From positions 4,626,001-4,690,000 of the forward strand of contig NW_025062478.1 in NCBI RefSeq assembly GCF_000002995.4: DNA of 64,000 nt. The letters are read 5' to 3'. The notes beneath the pieces were generated by a model. That model worked only from the letters and a program-made list of their open reading frames with translations, was not told the DNA's origin and did not search any database. A program made the translations under genes and the position numbers. How positions within the stretch are numbered: position 1 is the first letter of the stretch; every line of letters starts with the position of its first letter. This stretch comes from Brugia malayi. Taxonomy: Eukaryota > Nematoda > Chromadorea > Rhabditida > Onchocercidae. Below are positions 22,194-34,200 of the stretch, one piece after another.

Positions 22194-24472
22194 GATTTCG
22201 GAGCTTACAGAATCCCAGAATTCCGGAAAATGAACTTATTACCATACGACTCCTTAGCAATTATTTAGAAGATAGAAACGTAGTAGGCTGTGTGGACATT
22301 TATTAAAAATAAGAAATGAATATTTTTGTATACTTTAGCCAATACCTTAGATACTTACTGATAGATGGTACTTGTTGGAAAAGTGTAACGGAATAAACAG
22401 TGAAAGTGAAACTGAACAAATATTAAAAGTGGAAATGAGCAGGTGGGATCACTTCATGATTCTTTCTCACCACTCCTCACATCCTTGAAAATAATAGAAA
22501 AGAGGTCAACAGTTAATGGCGAGTATCCTAATCATAGCAAATATCTTAATTTCTTCAACAGATTATCTGTTCTTATCCTCATTTGCATAACTAATACCAT
22601 ATGAAGAACAAATCCATTTTCAGGTCATTTTTAATTAGCAAAATCGAGATTTTTTCATCCTTTTTTCTGTGATTCTTTGAATAAACTGGAAAGATGAAAA
22701 ATGAGAAAACAAAAAGATAAGAAGTGACAATTATGGTGCGTAAATTTTATGCATTTTAATATAAGAAAAAATTTTTTTTCATATTTTATTAGATTTTTCA
22801 GGAATCAAATTTTATTTTTATCCGTAATTTGATATTAGGATTGATGTATTAATTAAGTAATCCAGTAGTTCGTCATTTTCTCAGCTAATTATCTTATCCA
22901 CATGAAACTTAATTAGGTCATCAATCAGATTCAGATCTCATAACATACAATTTCCTGCATTTATCAAATTGAAGACTACTGTAGAGTTAGAGGTGTGAAG
23001 AACTAATTGCTCAGAAATGTATTTTGTCTAATGATGACCTTTCATAATGTTGGCTACTACTTCCTTTTGTTATATTATGTTGACCATTCATTGTTCGTAT
23101 GGATGAGATTTGGGTAATTGGTTGGATTCAGTTTACATTAATTCATAGTTGGGAAATCTGTTGATGGGTAACAACAATGTTTGTTGTCTGAAAATTTGAT
23201 TCTTCTAATAACTACTATTACCATATTTCCTTCAATAATCTACTTGAACTTTAATGAACTTTGTTGTCCTTTTGTTGTCATATAACAGCTTTTGGAAATG
23301 GAAATGTATACAGTTCTTTTGCCATTTTACAAATTTTCGGACTATTTCAGAAATAACTAATTTTTTGTCTGAAGAACAAAGAAATCGAAATTGGTAGTAT
23401 ACAAGAATTATTGCACAAAACCGTTGACCTTCCGACTTAAGCTAAAGCATCATTTATCTTCTTCCATAAAATTAGTCTATTTTTAAGTAATAATCATACA
23501 TTTGACACTGCATCACCAAATATTATTTGATAAAAACCAGTATAACAGAATAAAGCAAATGTAATTTCATATTTTAACACATTTTAATTTTATAGTAACT
23601 TATATTAAGCAAAGTGAAGTTAAGAAGACAGTGTATAGATAGAAGATAGCAAGATTATAGTTAACCATATGACAAGGTGAAATTGGAACTTGCATATATT
23701 CCACAGGTAAGACTCATCCAAAGTTTGGAAATCAGCAAAAAAAGGACGAAAAGTTCAGTACCAATTAAAAATTTCATGAATTTTTAATGAATTCCTTTAA
23801 TTCAATTTTAATAGTGGTAATATGATCAGATGTTGAAATAGAAATTTGTCACTCATCGAATTATAAAATTAGCAAAGCTATTTGACTCACATAAAATTAC
23901 TAACAATATTTGAATGATTATCAAATATTGTTTTCGAACCAATTAAATACCACATTACCTGATATAAATAAAAATTTTAGTTTTAAGATTCTAATAAAAA
24001 AATAAAGTTAAATTAAAAATTCAACCTTTGGTAAAAAATTGAATTAATGTTTGCAGTATTAATGAAGAATAGGAAAAGATAAAAAGAGTGAAAGCATTAA
24101 AAAAGTATTTTCATCTTTTTTTGATTTCCTGATGCAAATATAACATTGTTATTAGAATATGTCAAATGATTACGGTAGAATTATAATTACTATTCATTTA
24201 AAAAAAGAAAATAATTTAAAAGTATTAAATTGTTTCTAATTAATGATTTCATTAACTGAATAGAAAGATAAATAATGTTTCAAGCAATGAAAATATTTCA
24301 TTGTCAAAAGACACTGACAAATAGTAATTTGAAACGAAACTATATATTTAGGGTGAGGATGCAAAGAGAAATGATTTTACAAGCACATCCTTGAAAAGGA
24401 TAATCACAAGGCGGTGAATGATCTAAGGAGCTATCTAGTAGCTATTGCAATAGGTGTCAAATGTCTTGTCGT

Positions 24473-24490
24473 ATGAGGACATGTCCTCAT
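24473..24490. repeat. perfect 18-bp palindrome (ATGAGGACATGTCCTCAT)
   Basis: The centre GGACATGTCC fits the p53-family half-site RRRCWWGYYY on both strands. It stands in a locally GC-richer patch (24350-24500). A single half-site is expected by chance several times in a window of this size, so regulatory meaning is only a suggestion. Confidence 0.7.
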
Positions 24491-27400
24491 TTGTCACCTT
24501 TTTCATTTTGTTTAAGTATGTTTTGTTATTCACTCATCATATTTTTTTTCTATGTTTATTTACCTGCAAATCAATATGATTGCCGGTTTGATTTGAAGCG
24601 CTTTTTGTGTCGCTAAAAAAAAGGAAAAAGGAGAAAAAAGAAGTCATTCATTTGATACCACAAAAACTTGAAGTGTTAAATGACTATGAACAATTCACTG
24701 ACATATTTCGCTATCTTTGAAATGAATAGCGATTGTCTTTTTGAATGATTTCTTTCATTTTAGTATAAAGAGGGGAAACTATAAGGTAAACAAATATTGT
24801 AATGATTTTTGATTTGTCAGATAATAAACGAAATTATATAAATTAAAATGTCTGAAAAGCATTTCAATGCTAAACGTCAAAAGTCAAACTGAAATAATGA
24901 AAATGAAATTAAGAAGTCAAAAAGAAATTTTATTATTGAAATGGATAATTTTATAATGAGTGCAATTAAAGTGCTAGCATCAAATTGGTATTAATTACTG
25001 TTAAGTAATTTGATTTAGTGTTAGCATTACAAGTGTAAATTTATTGAAATAACCCATTCAGTTTTACTTTTATCTCAGATGTTTTTCAGGTTTTCTAAAA
25101 ATTTTACATTTAGAAATGTGACAACGAATTGAAATATTTTATTGTAAAGAACAGAAAAAAAAAGTTCAAACTTCAATAAAATGCTATAAAATGATTTAAA
25201 ATGGATTAAGTTGTGATAAGCCCTTTAGTTGATTTATGACATTGACCCATTGACTGAAGGATTGATTATTCGTGTAATTAATTGATCTATTGGAATAGTT
25301 ATTTATTACACAATGTATAGCTCATCTTCCAGAGCAGTTAATCTGCGAATTTTGCACACACCACCAGGCGCTATTAGCACTTCATTTCCATAGTAGTACT
25401 TAGGTTTGAGCTGAACAAATTTTACGATGTACATTTTACAACTACTTCAATGAATGGTTCATTGGTTGTTTATATAGTCTGCCATCTCTCTCTTTTTCAT
25501 TGGCATTAAATGAATAATAATCATTATGAAAATGAGATTTATAAAATCACTAACAAAATCAATAAACCAATTAATTAGCTAATTACTTATGGATGGATGA
25601 ACTAAATCACTCTAAATTAAATTAGTTACCTATGTTTTTTTTGATTCGGAGAACATTTGCAAGTATTCATTAGTAGCGTTTACGATAAAAGTATAATATT
25701 TAATAATTTTTTTTTCAGATATTAACTTTGTCATAATAAAAATTAATGCATATTAAATAACTTGAAAATATTAATTCGTAATTTCCGGCTGTTGAATTTT
25801 TTATGTTAATTTCCAGTTTTGCGCAATAATTCTAGGCTTCTAATTGGATTAATTTTCCGTTTTTCATCTTTATTGAATTATTTACTGTAGAATTTTATAC
25901 AGTGTAATCAACGATTAACGTATAATTCCATAATTGCTATTATCAAAAAAATATATGCATATATAATTCGGATTATGAGCAAACTAAAGACATTCTGGGA
26001 AAAAGCAAAAGATTGTATTCTTGGTGAGTTCAAGAATTACTCAAATTAAATAAGTCAGTAAAATTATTCTGATAAAAACTTCGAAATAAATATTTGATTG
26101 CGTAGAGATGTTGCGCTATTATTATCAATATTATTGCATAATTTATGATATACCAAAATAGATAAAACATCTTTATCGCTACAATTGTGTATATATAACA
26201 AAAACAATAATAATAGTTGTTAACTGATAACAAAACAAGAAGTAATTGGACGCAATAATAATTGCTGCCATATAATTTCTTTTTATTGCACACATTTTAT
26301 ATCTAATATACATATTTTATTTATTTATTTACTTATTTATTTGCCTACAATTATGTTCATTTATTCACTTTCACATACATGTGAAGCAGTATCACTTATG
26401 CGATCATTTCAACAATTTCTAAATATTTACTGCTTATTAAAGTGAGAGGTATGACTTGTCTCATACGACCACGTACGACTACGTATAAGTTGAGGAAATA
26501 GAATTATACCATTGCTTAAATTATTAAAGTTATTTTGTTATATTTCATATATTACAGCATGCATTGGCTAAAATCATTTAATATGTGCAATTTCTGCATG
26601 CATAATTAACTTGCATGGAACAAGAAACTATGGGTGAGAAGTTCCAAAATAAAATAAAATTTTTTTTTAGTACAAATGTGAAAAGTTTTCTGGAAATGAT
26701 TGATGAGATTGTCATATAATATAAAAGTAATATCTATGCCTCAATTCTAATAGTTCACACAAAAGTCATTTCAATAGAATGCTTTCTGTTTCATCTAAAT
26801 GCTCATTTATTGATTGTTTTAGGTAAATATCTTATGATCAAAAACACTTTATTACTATAATAAATTGGAAAATTGTTGAATTAGTTGAATGAATATATTT
26901 TAATATATGGATGAATGATTATTTGCATAGTATTTGGGCGATTAGCTGGGTTGACAAGACTGAGGTGCAGGTGACTGCATGCAGTTTGCTAGAACGATTT
27001 GTAATTGGATACAGCAACACATGTCACACTGCTTTCTACAGACCCTTTTAAGGGGAACAATTAAAATGGATAACTCGATACAGTGTACCTTCTATTTTGT
27101 TGTCTTATAGTCTGTTCACACAAGCTTAGATTACTGTCAAGTAATGGCAATGAAATTCAAAAGACAGCGATCTTTTTTAACTCTTTTTTTTATTCGGAAA
27201 TTTATTACCTTGAGTTTAAGCTTCAATACTTATTTTATTGGCTTTTTTTTTCAGTCATTTATCGATTTAATATATTACTCAATTTATATTTTATTATTAA
27301 AATGCTCATCATTCTTGTTACCGCATTAACTTATCATTTTAAAAGAAGTGATCATTTCATTGCATACATAACTTGTTTTAAATTATTGAAAATTTTTTTG

Positions 27401-28011
27401 GAAGTTTAATAAAAATGTGCAAGAATGCAAAGTAACTTTAGGAATATGCTAAGAGTAATTGAAATGATTGTTTTTGTAATACGGTAGGAAGTATTTTCGC
27501 TTTGTCTACTGTTGTTTATTCACTCGTGCATTATGACCTTTCACGCACGGAAGGTCAACACTTCAGGAATTCGTTTAAGTGGCTCTGCCCAGTTTCGCTA
27601 GTATTATCATTGCGTGCCGCAACACTTACTTTCCGTATTAATCGTGCCGACTTTTGATGTGATGACTATTTGATTCGCATTTTTGGTACCCTAAAAGTCA
27701 CTTAACTGTGTCAGCAAATACTTTCTTTTACCGATAAAAAAGGGGTCACACGGAGTATTTCTACTTGTTGCAACACTACTGCTAAGCACTATAAGATAGT
27801 TTTAGATAAATAAGCCAAACTTTGATGATTACCGCCTAACCTTTTGACCTAATGAAATATACAAGTATATGATAATAGTTTTTCAATCTTATTCATATCA
27901 CTGATATGCTAACCAATGAAAAAAAAGGAAAATTAAGATAAGATTATGGTCTTCCGTTTTTATTTATAGTTCATAAATGTTAAGAATAATCATTAAGAAT
28001 AAGTTGGAAAT

Positions 28012-28037
28012 AATAAACAGATTGTAATCTGTTTATT
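28012..28037. repeat. 12-bp inverted repeat with two forkhead-like sites
   Basis: AATAAACAGATT, a two-base centre, then AATCTGTTTATT. The outer ATAAACA/TGTTTAT blocks match the forkhead core. It could be a tight hairpin or a paired binding site. Confidence 0.7.
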
Positions 28038-29982
28038 CCAGCTTGTTTGCTTCATTAAAATTATGTTTTCTTTTTAAATGCTATTTAATAGTAATAGAGC
28101 AGAAAACAACAAAATGTAGAAATTGTTTGGTAAAATAAGTGTTGAGATCTGCTTGGAATGAATGTTTGATTTTTTGTTATATTTTATAGTTTATTATCTC
28201 AGTGAAATTTGAATATTCTCAATATATTTTATATATTGTATTTTCTCTCTTTCGCATGGTTTAATATTCTAATGTTAAAACTATAGTGTGATCTAAAATA
28301 GCTGGCAGAGGTCTTTACAAAATATATTCCTGTATTTCTATTGCTTTTATTAATTCGTTTCATAATTTCTCTTCGTATATTGACGAGAGTTATCTGATCA
28401 AATCTCTCATTAGATCACTTTTTCAATATGACTGTTCCTTTCACTTTCAAATTTGTAACAGTCGTTTCTTTATTTTCCATAATATTCATCTTTCTGTCAT
28501 GTTTATCTATAGATAGTAAATAAAAAGAATTCAGACTTCCTGATATCTAAATGGTAAGAGAATTTCGAGAAATACAGATAAAGGTTATTGAGAAGAAAAC
28601 AACCGGTTTGCATTAATGTCTTCTTTACAGCTATAACTTTCAGTATAGGAACAAAGTAAGACTAAAGAAGGAGGCAAAGATAATAATTATTATTGCGCCA
28701 TTACTTTCCTACTTCACTTCAATGTCCTAAATCATATGGCGTTTTTTTTTTTTTTTTATCACAACTGAGACATATAATATTTGAAGGCTCATTTTACTTT
28801 ATGTAGTTCGGCTTATCGCGTGACTATTGGCTGATCAGTTGTTCATTATGGAAATTGGAAATTCGAATCACACCTGCGGCATACCTTTCTTGTAAATTGT
28901 ATTAGTAATTGTATCAAAGGTATTATAGCTATGCGATTGGATTACACATTGCACGATGAAATGATCAAATGTCGGTTGTACTTCTTAAAATATAGTTAAA
29001 CAGGTGTTTAATTGAAGAAAAAGAAGAAGCAAGAAGAAGAAAGAAGGAAAAAAGGAAAAAAAAAACAAGAATGGTAAACAATGAAGAAAAATATTGCAAA
29101 AGTGATGAATAAATAAGACAAGCAAAAAGGGCTACCAAACAATTTATTAGACAAATAAAAGAATTCAAATGAATAATAAAAAATATAAAGGATAATTGTT
29201 GAAAATGAAATAACAAAAACCGCATTATCATGTTTATTAGTAAAATTAATTTTAATAATAAAATGATATTCATCAGAAATATAATAGGTGATGAAATTCA
29301 CTTCATAAATAAACTCAAACAATAATCGAAATCTTTAATGACATAATTTGTTTGTTTTCCATTCCCTTCCGACGATCCCCTTTGATCTTTTTTCGTTTTG
29401 CTTTTTAATTCTAATAAACTAATGTGTAGATAAAGAAAAAATCCACCTTCTAGACAAACATTTAAAGTTGACATGAAATTAGATATACTATTATCATTTG
29501 CAAAATTGATTGATTTGATTGAAATTCAATTTGAAATTGATCAATGGTAAACAAAAAAAGAGAGAAATTTTTGGATTATTTTACCACTTAATTAAACCAT
29601 GTACAGTGGAGCAATATCAAATAAATTGGAAATGAAGATAAAAATAAACAAATAAAACTTAATAGGTAAATAAGAAAAGAAATTCAGTCCAAAATTATCG
29701 TTATTTTCAGAAAATTTTAAGAGAATAATAATTAACACTTCTACAAAGGTTTAAGAATGCCCTACTTGGAAAATGAATTGTTTCTGATCTTAACTAATTT
29801 TAATAAGCTAATGCACACCCAAAAAAACACCTTAATTATATTTGGAAAATTAATTATGTTTGTTGTGGAATAACATATTATGAAAAATGTTGTAAGACGT
29901 AAATAAAATATTTGTATAAACTTTAGAATTTCACCTTTGTAGACTTACTATCTTTATTTTCTTGATATTTTCTGATTGTCAG

Positions 29983-30084
29983 GAGGAAGCCAATATTATC
30001 CTGAATTTAATGATTGATGGGATGACAAATTTTCACATCGTCTCTCCACCTTTCATCACTGACGTACAACGCAAAAAGTTTACG
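29983..30084 (+). CDS. isolated exon-like open segment
   Basis: This 102-bp segment is open for exactly 34 codons between a good acceptor (TTGTCAG) and donor (ACG|GTAAAT). It is richer in G and C than its flanks and encodes a plausible mixed-composition peptide (EEANIILNLMIDG...). It does not join the next recognised exon in frame: the sequence at 31205 has stops in all three phases before the ehbp-1 ATG. It could be an alternative or non-coding first exon of ehbp-1, the last trace of an unrecognised gene, or chance. Confidence 0.35.
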
Positions 30085-31249
30085 GTAAATTGTTTTCGCA
30101 TTTGCTTTATTTTTCGGGTTGTGGTTGTTCAGGGAGAGGGCAGAGCTTCCGGTTTTCTGATTTAGAGAACGAAAGGAAGAAGGAGGTATAGGTTTTGTTA
30201 GAAAGAAATGATCGAATCATAGTTCGGTCAATGACTTGAAATGCTATCAGTAGTGTGAACATGCAACTACGTTTTGAATTTCTGTGTTAAAAATGAATTT
30301 GAGAGGAAATAAAAGGGAGAAGTGACTTTGCGTTTTTGGGAATCTAACGATGAAGTCTATTTTGGCGAGAGGAGTAGAGAAAGAAAGCAATTTGATTCAA
30401 ATGGTAACATTTGGTGGTAGTCTTTGAAGTGATTTTTGTTAATCAGCAAGGCAAAGATTACTAAGCTACTGATCTCTTTTCTGAACTACGGAAAAATGAG
30501 GGAAAGTGTGTAGGAAATTGTATAATCTTTATGCCCAGATATAAAAATGAAGTATTGAAGTATTCTCTTATTATGTCTTATAAGACTTTTTCCATCAAAT
30601 TAAAAAAAAATGTTCTTGAAAAATTCAAATAATTTAAGATACTGACTTTGAAGGATTATTTGCGGAATTTTGACATCAAATTTTCAAATTAAGTTCAAAA
30701 GTTGGAAGAAAATGTTGATTTTCATATTTATTGAAGCACAACAATTTGACGATGGAGCTATAAGAATTTTTTTTTCCCATGTAAGTCGTTGAATTGCAGT
30801 CCATAGGTCACTTTATTAACATACATAAATTAATAGATTTATAGCTTTATATAAATTAATAGGTTACTTTTATAAACGAATTTTCGCCTCTGTAACATCG
30901 ATATATGCCCTTATTTTCACTTAACATACATAGCAAATGAATATAAGAAAAATAGTGCAGTTTAATATCTAGGGTGTATTGATTGCTCAGCATAATTGCA
31001 TGTAGAGTTAAACTCAATTTATTTAGAGCGCAGTGAACTTACTTTTTTTTCCGAAATAAAATTAAAATCATCTTTTCTCTTTTGGCCTGAAACACTTTGG
31101 TAAGTAAAATGTTGTTGGAAATATTTATCCGCGTTCATAGCACTCGCCTTGTACTTTATAACTTTTAATTTGGGTTTTTTCAATTCCGGTTGTTTTTATT
31201 TTAGGTAGTTTCTTGGTGAATTGAGTGAAGAAGTTACGCCAACGTGGGG

Positions 31250-34200
31250 ATGACAAGTGTATGGCGGCGAATACAAAAGTCGAACAAAAAATCTGTCAAA
31301 TATCGTTTTACAATTACACCGCAGGAATTATTAATTATTTGCTCAACAAAATGGCATCCGCAAACTGTAGTCGTAACTTGCATGCACAGGTCAATGGTAC
31401 ATTCAGATTTCAGTTGCATTTTACACTTCTCAAATAATACAGAAGAACCGAATTTATCCTCTTTTAATTGATGTGGATTCATTGGGTAGTAAGAGGCATA
31501 TTTCATCGTTTGTCTCGAATAGTACACTGTAATTTGGAGTAATGCTGTAATTTTAGCTGAATAAGTGATGCACATAGTTATCGGATGCTGCCACATCAGA
31601 TAACTGTACACTGTTGCACTACCGCAATATTTATAAAAATTGAATATTTACGATTATGCAGATATTTTGATATTAGATTCTTTGATTTTACTTGAATTCA
31701 GTGCTTAAAGAAATTTGCAGGAGACGAAAGGTGGAAGGACGAGTACGACGATGGGAGAGTAGCATGATAGATCCTTGTCGAGGCTTAATTGTATGGCCGT
31801 CACAGACACCGGATCCATTACTCTTCGACACAACTCTGTATTGTGACGATTCAATCCATCATTATAGCGATAAAGAATGGACTTTGTTGGTAGAGGAATG
31901 CACACGGAAAGGCAAACGAAAAGCTATCGCCGCTGTAAATTTAAATATGCCTCTTTTCGTCCAGGTTAGTCGTTACGCACTTTCGTAGGATAGATACTTT
32001 GGTGCGATATTCAAATGTGATTTGTTTCTTGCTATGTATAAGATTTGAGATTAGGTGATCATTGCTTACAATTTATTCTGGATCTCATCTGATTACTTCT
32101 ATCTTTTGTATGCTTCGGAATATCGCTTTATATACCTTTTATATAAACATTCAAACTATCTTTCCGGACGGATCATTTATCTTTTGTAAAGAGATTAAAT
32201 TTTGATATTTGAAGCTTTTTCGTAGTATTTTTAGGGACTTTTTTCAGGATCCAGAAACAGTAATCGAACTGAAATTAAAATTACGACCACTTTGGCCAGA
32301 ATTATCTCACTGTTCAATGCAAATTTTGATATCATCAGTGCTTATTGGTGATGAAGAAACGAAGTAAGCTAACTATTCCTTATGATACTATTATATAAGC
32401 GCTAAATTTCGATGCATTCTAAGGCTAACATCTGAGACCCAGTACCAATGTTTGATTATCAGAGACCATTATAATATGTCGAGGAATGTTTCATTTAGTA
32501 TCGTAATGTTTCATAATGCTCTGATCTTAGAAAAATTCATTGGAACTTTAATTTTCTTTTTTTTTTTTTGTTTCTGTTTCATTCAAAATTATTGTTTATA
32601 GCGATTTCGATACGAAAAGGGAAATATCAAGTGTTAACGGTGGGCACAGAGCTAGCATAGCAGGTGATACTGCAGAAACGGAACAGCGAACCAGCAATAT
32701 AAAAGATGAGTGATGAGGCATACATTGGATTAGAAATGATATTTAGTGTCACATGTGCCCTCAAATCCATTCCATGTCCGATTATGACAGTTAGACTGAA
32801 AACACAAATTTTTATGGGTAGAAAAAATATTTGTTCAGTGAATTGAGATGTGATCCAGAAACGATGATCTCAGAATCATTTGGGTATTTATTCGTTCTTA
32901 TTACTTTTGCAACTAAGTATAAATGAGAAGGGTAGAAAAACTACTAAAATTTGTGGTTTTTGAGCGTTTACTTACGTATGTGGGGAATACAGTATACCAA
33001 TATTTTCAGGCGGTACAGTTGTTACTAGTTATTCAATGAATTTAAATGACATGGAGAGGCGGAAAACGAGCAAAGAAGAAAGGAAGATAGAACTGGTTTC
33101 TCAAACTGAAGATGTTTATAAAAGTAATGGTGTTGTTGATATGCCTGGAAGATCTCTTGATCACAATCAAAGCTATTCTACAATTCGAGATTCGAGGATT
33201 GCAAGTGTTACTGAAAGAAAAAAATCCGGTATATCCATTTTACATGGTTTAAAGTAAACAGAAGCAATACATTTAAACTGTTGAAGATTGCTTTTTGAAA
33301 CTCGTATACTCTGCTGTCCCTTAGGAAATGCACAGTGAATTTAGTTGGTAAAAAAAATTTTTGCATCGTTCATATAACAACATTTTATATATTCTCTATT
33401 TTGTCTCATTTCATCAATGAGTCAATAATTTTCTTTTAAATCTCGGTAAGCTACACATGCAATTTGTCATATGTGGGAAAGCTGATGAACTTTTAGAACA
33501 TTTTATTGTAGATATGATATGATATATTAATAAATTCGAATCAATTTATTGTGCGATTATGGAGCATTTCTGGCTGTTACTGACGCGTCGAAATGATGCT
33601 AAAAATTAAGAGAAAATAGTGCAGATTTTTGGCTTCTGTCATAGATTTCGATATTTTGGGGATGCTCGAAATTTCTTGGTTTCCGTGTTGTAAAATATTT
33701 GAACATTTCAGTACACGCAAATGTTAATGAATCTGAGGAACGGAATGCATCCCAATCGGTAGTAATTGATCACATGTCCCAAAATGTATCAAAATCCAGG
33801 TTTGTAATTTTGTTAAGTTTTAGATTCTGCTCAGTGATTTTTATTCTCCGATTTCGACAGTTATTTTAGTTCATGTCCAGATGTTGCACATTGCATTTCA
33901 AGCGGTAATGCGTTTAGTCGATAACATTTATATTGCTGGATGGTAACAGTAAAATTGCTTGTATTTCATAATTTTTTTTTTGTATTTCTTATACAAAATT
34001 AACGAAATAGTTTTTCGTCAACGAGAACAAGTATTTAGCATATTTAGACCTTCGTTATGTTCCAGCTAACTTAAGTTCCTTTTCATTTTTCACACTAATT
34101 CACTTCTAGCGAACTAATGGAAGCTGAACTTGCCGACATAGCCTTTCAAACGAAGGAAGGATCGAATTTAAATCTGGAAAAAGAACCTAAAGCATTACCT

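Larger units (their letters stand above)
19754..29982. other. 10 kb AT-rich region without a convincing gene
   Basis: The first few hundred bases may act as promoter for the minus-strand right copy. Beyond that I see only short structures: a long hairpin (20612-20727), a 23-bp tandem duplication (22152-22193), an 18-bp palindrome (24473-24490), an imperfect inverted repeat (about 24965-25030), a doubled ACGAC-N-ACGTA (about 26465-26485) and a 12-bp inverted repeat with forkhead-like sites (28012-28037). Open frames at 20065, 26030, 27083 and 28965-29322 are rich in Phe, Ile, Tyr or Ser from poly-T and poly-A and lack splice context. Confidence 0.6.

Noticed and set aside
24250..24500. Possible exon in the GC-richer patch
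   Set aside because: No frame stays open between usable splice sites; only the palindrome is notable.
26030..26293. 87-codon Tyr/Ile/Cys-rich frame
   Set aside because: Composition follows AT-rich repeats; no motif or context.
27083..27409. 108-codon plus-strand frame, hydrophobic
   Set aside because: Rich in Phe, Tyr, Leu and Ile from T-rich sequence, with no homology I recognise, no acceptor and no exon neighbour.
28965..29322. Two overlapping frames of 102 and 104 codons, Phe/Leu/Ser-rich
   Set aside because: They are the antisense of A-rich sequence; composition is low-complexity and there are no splice sites.
31234..31611. 125-codon minus-strand frame
   Set aside because: It is the shadow of ehbp-1 exon 1, which has clear family similarity on the plus strand.
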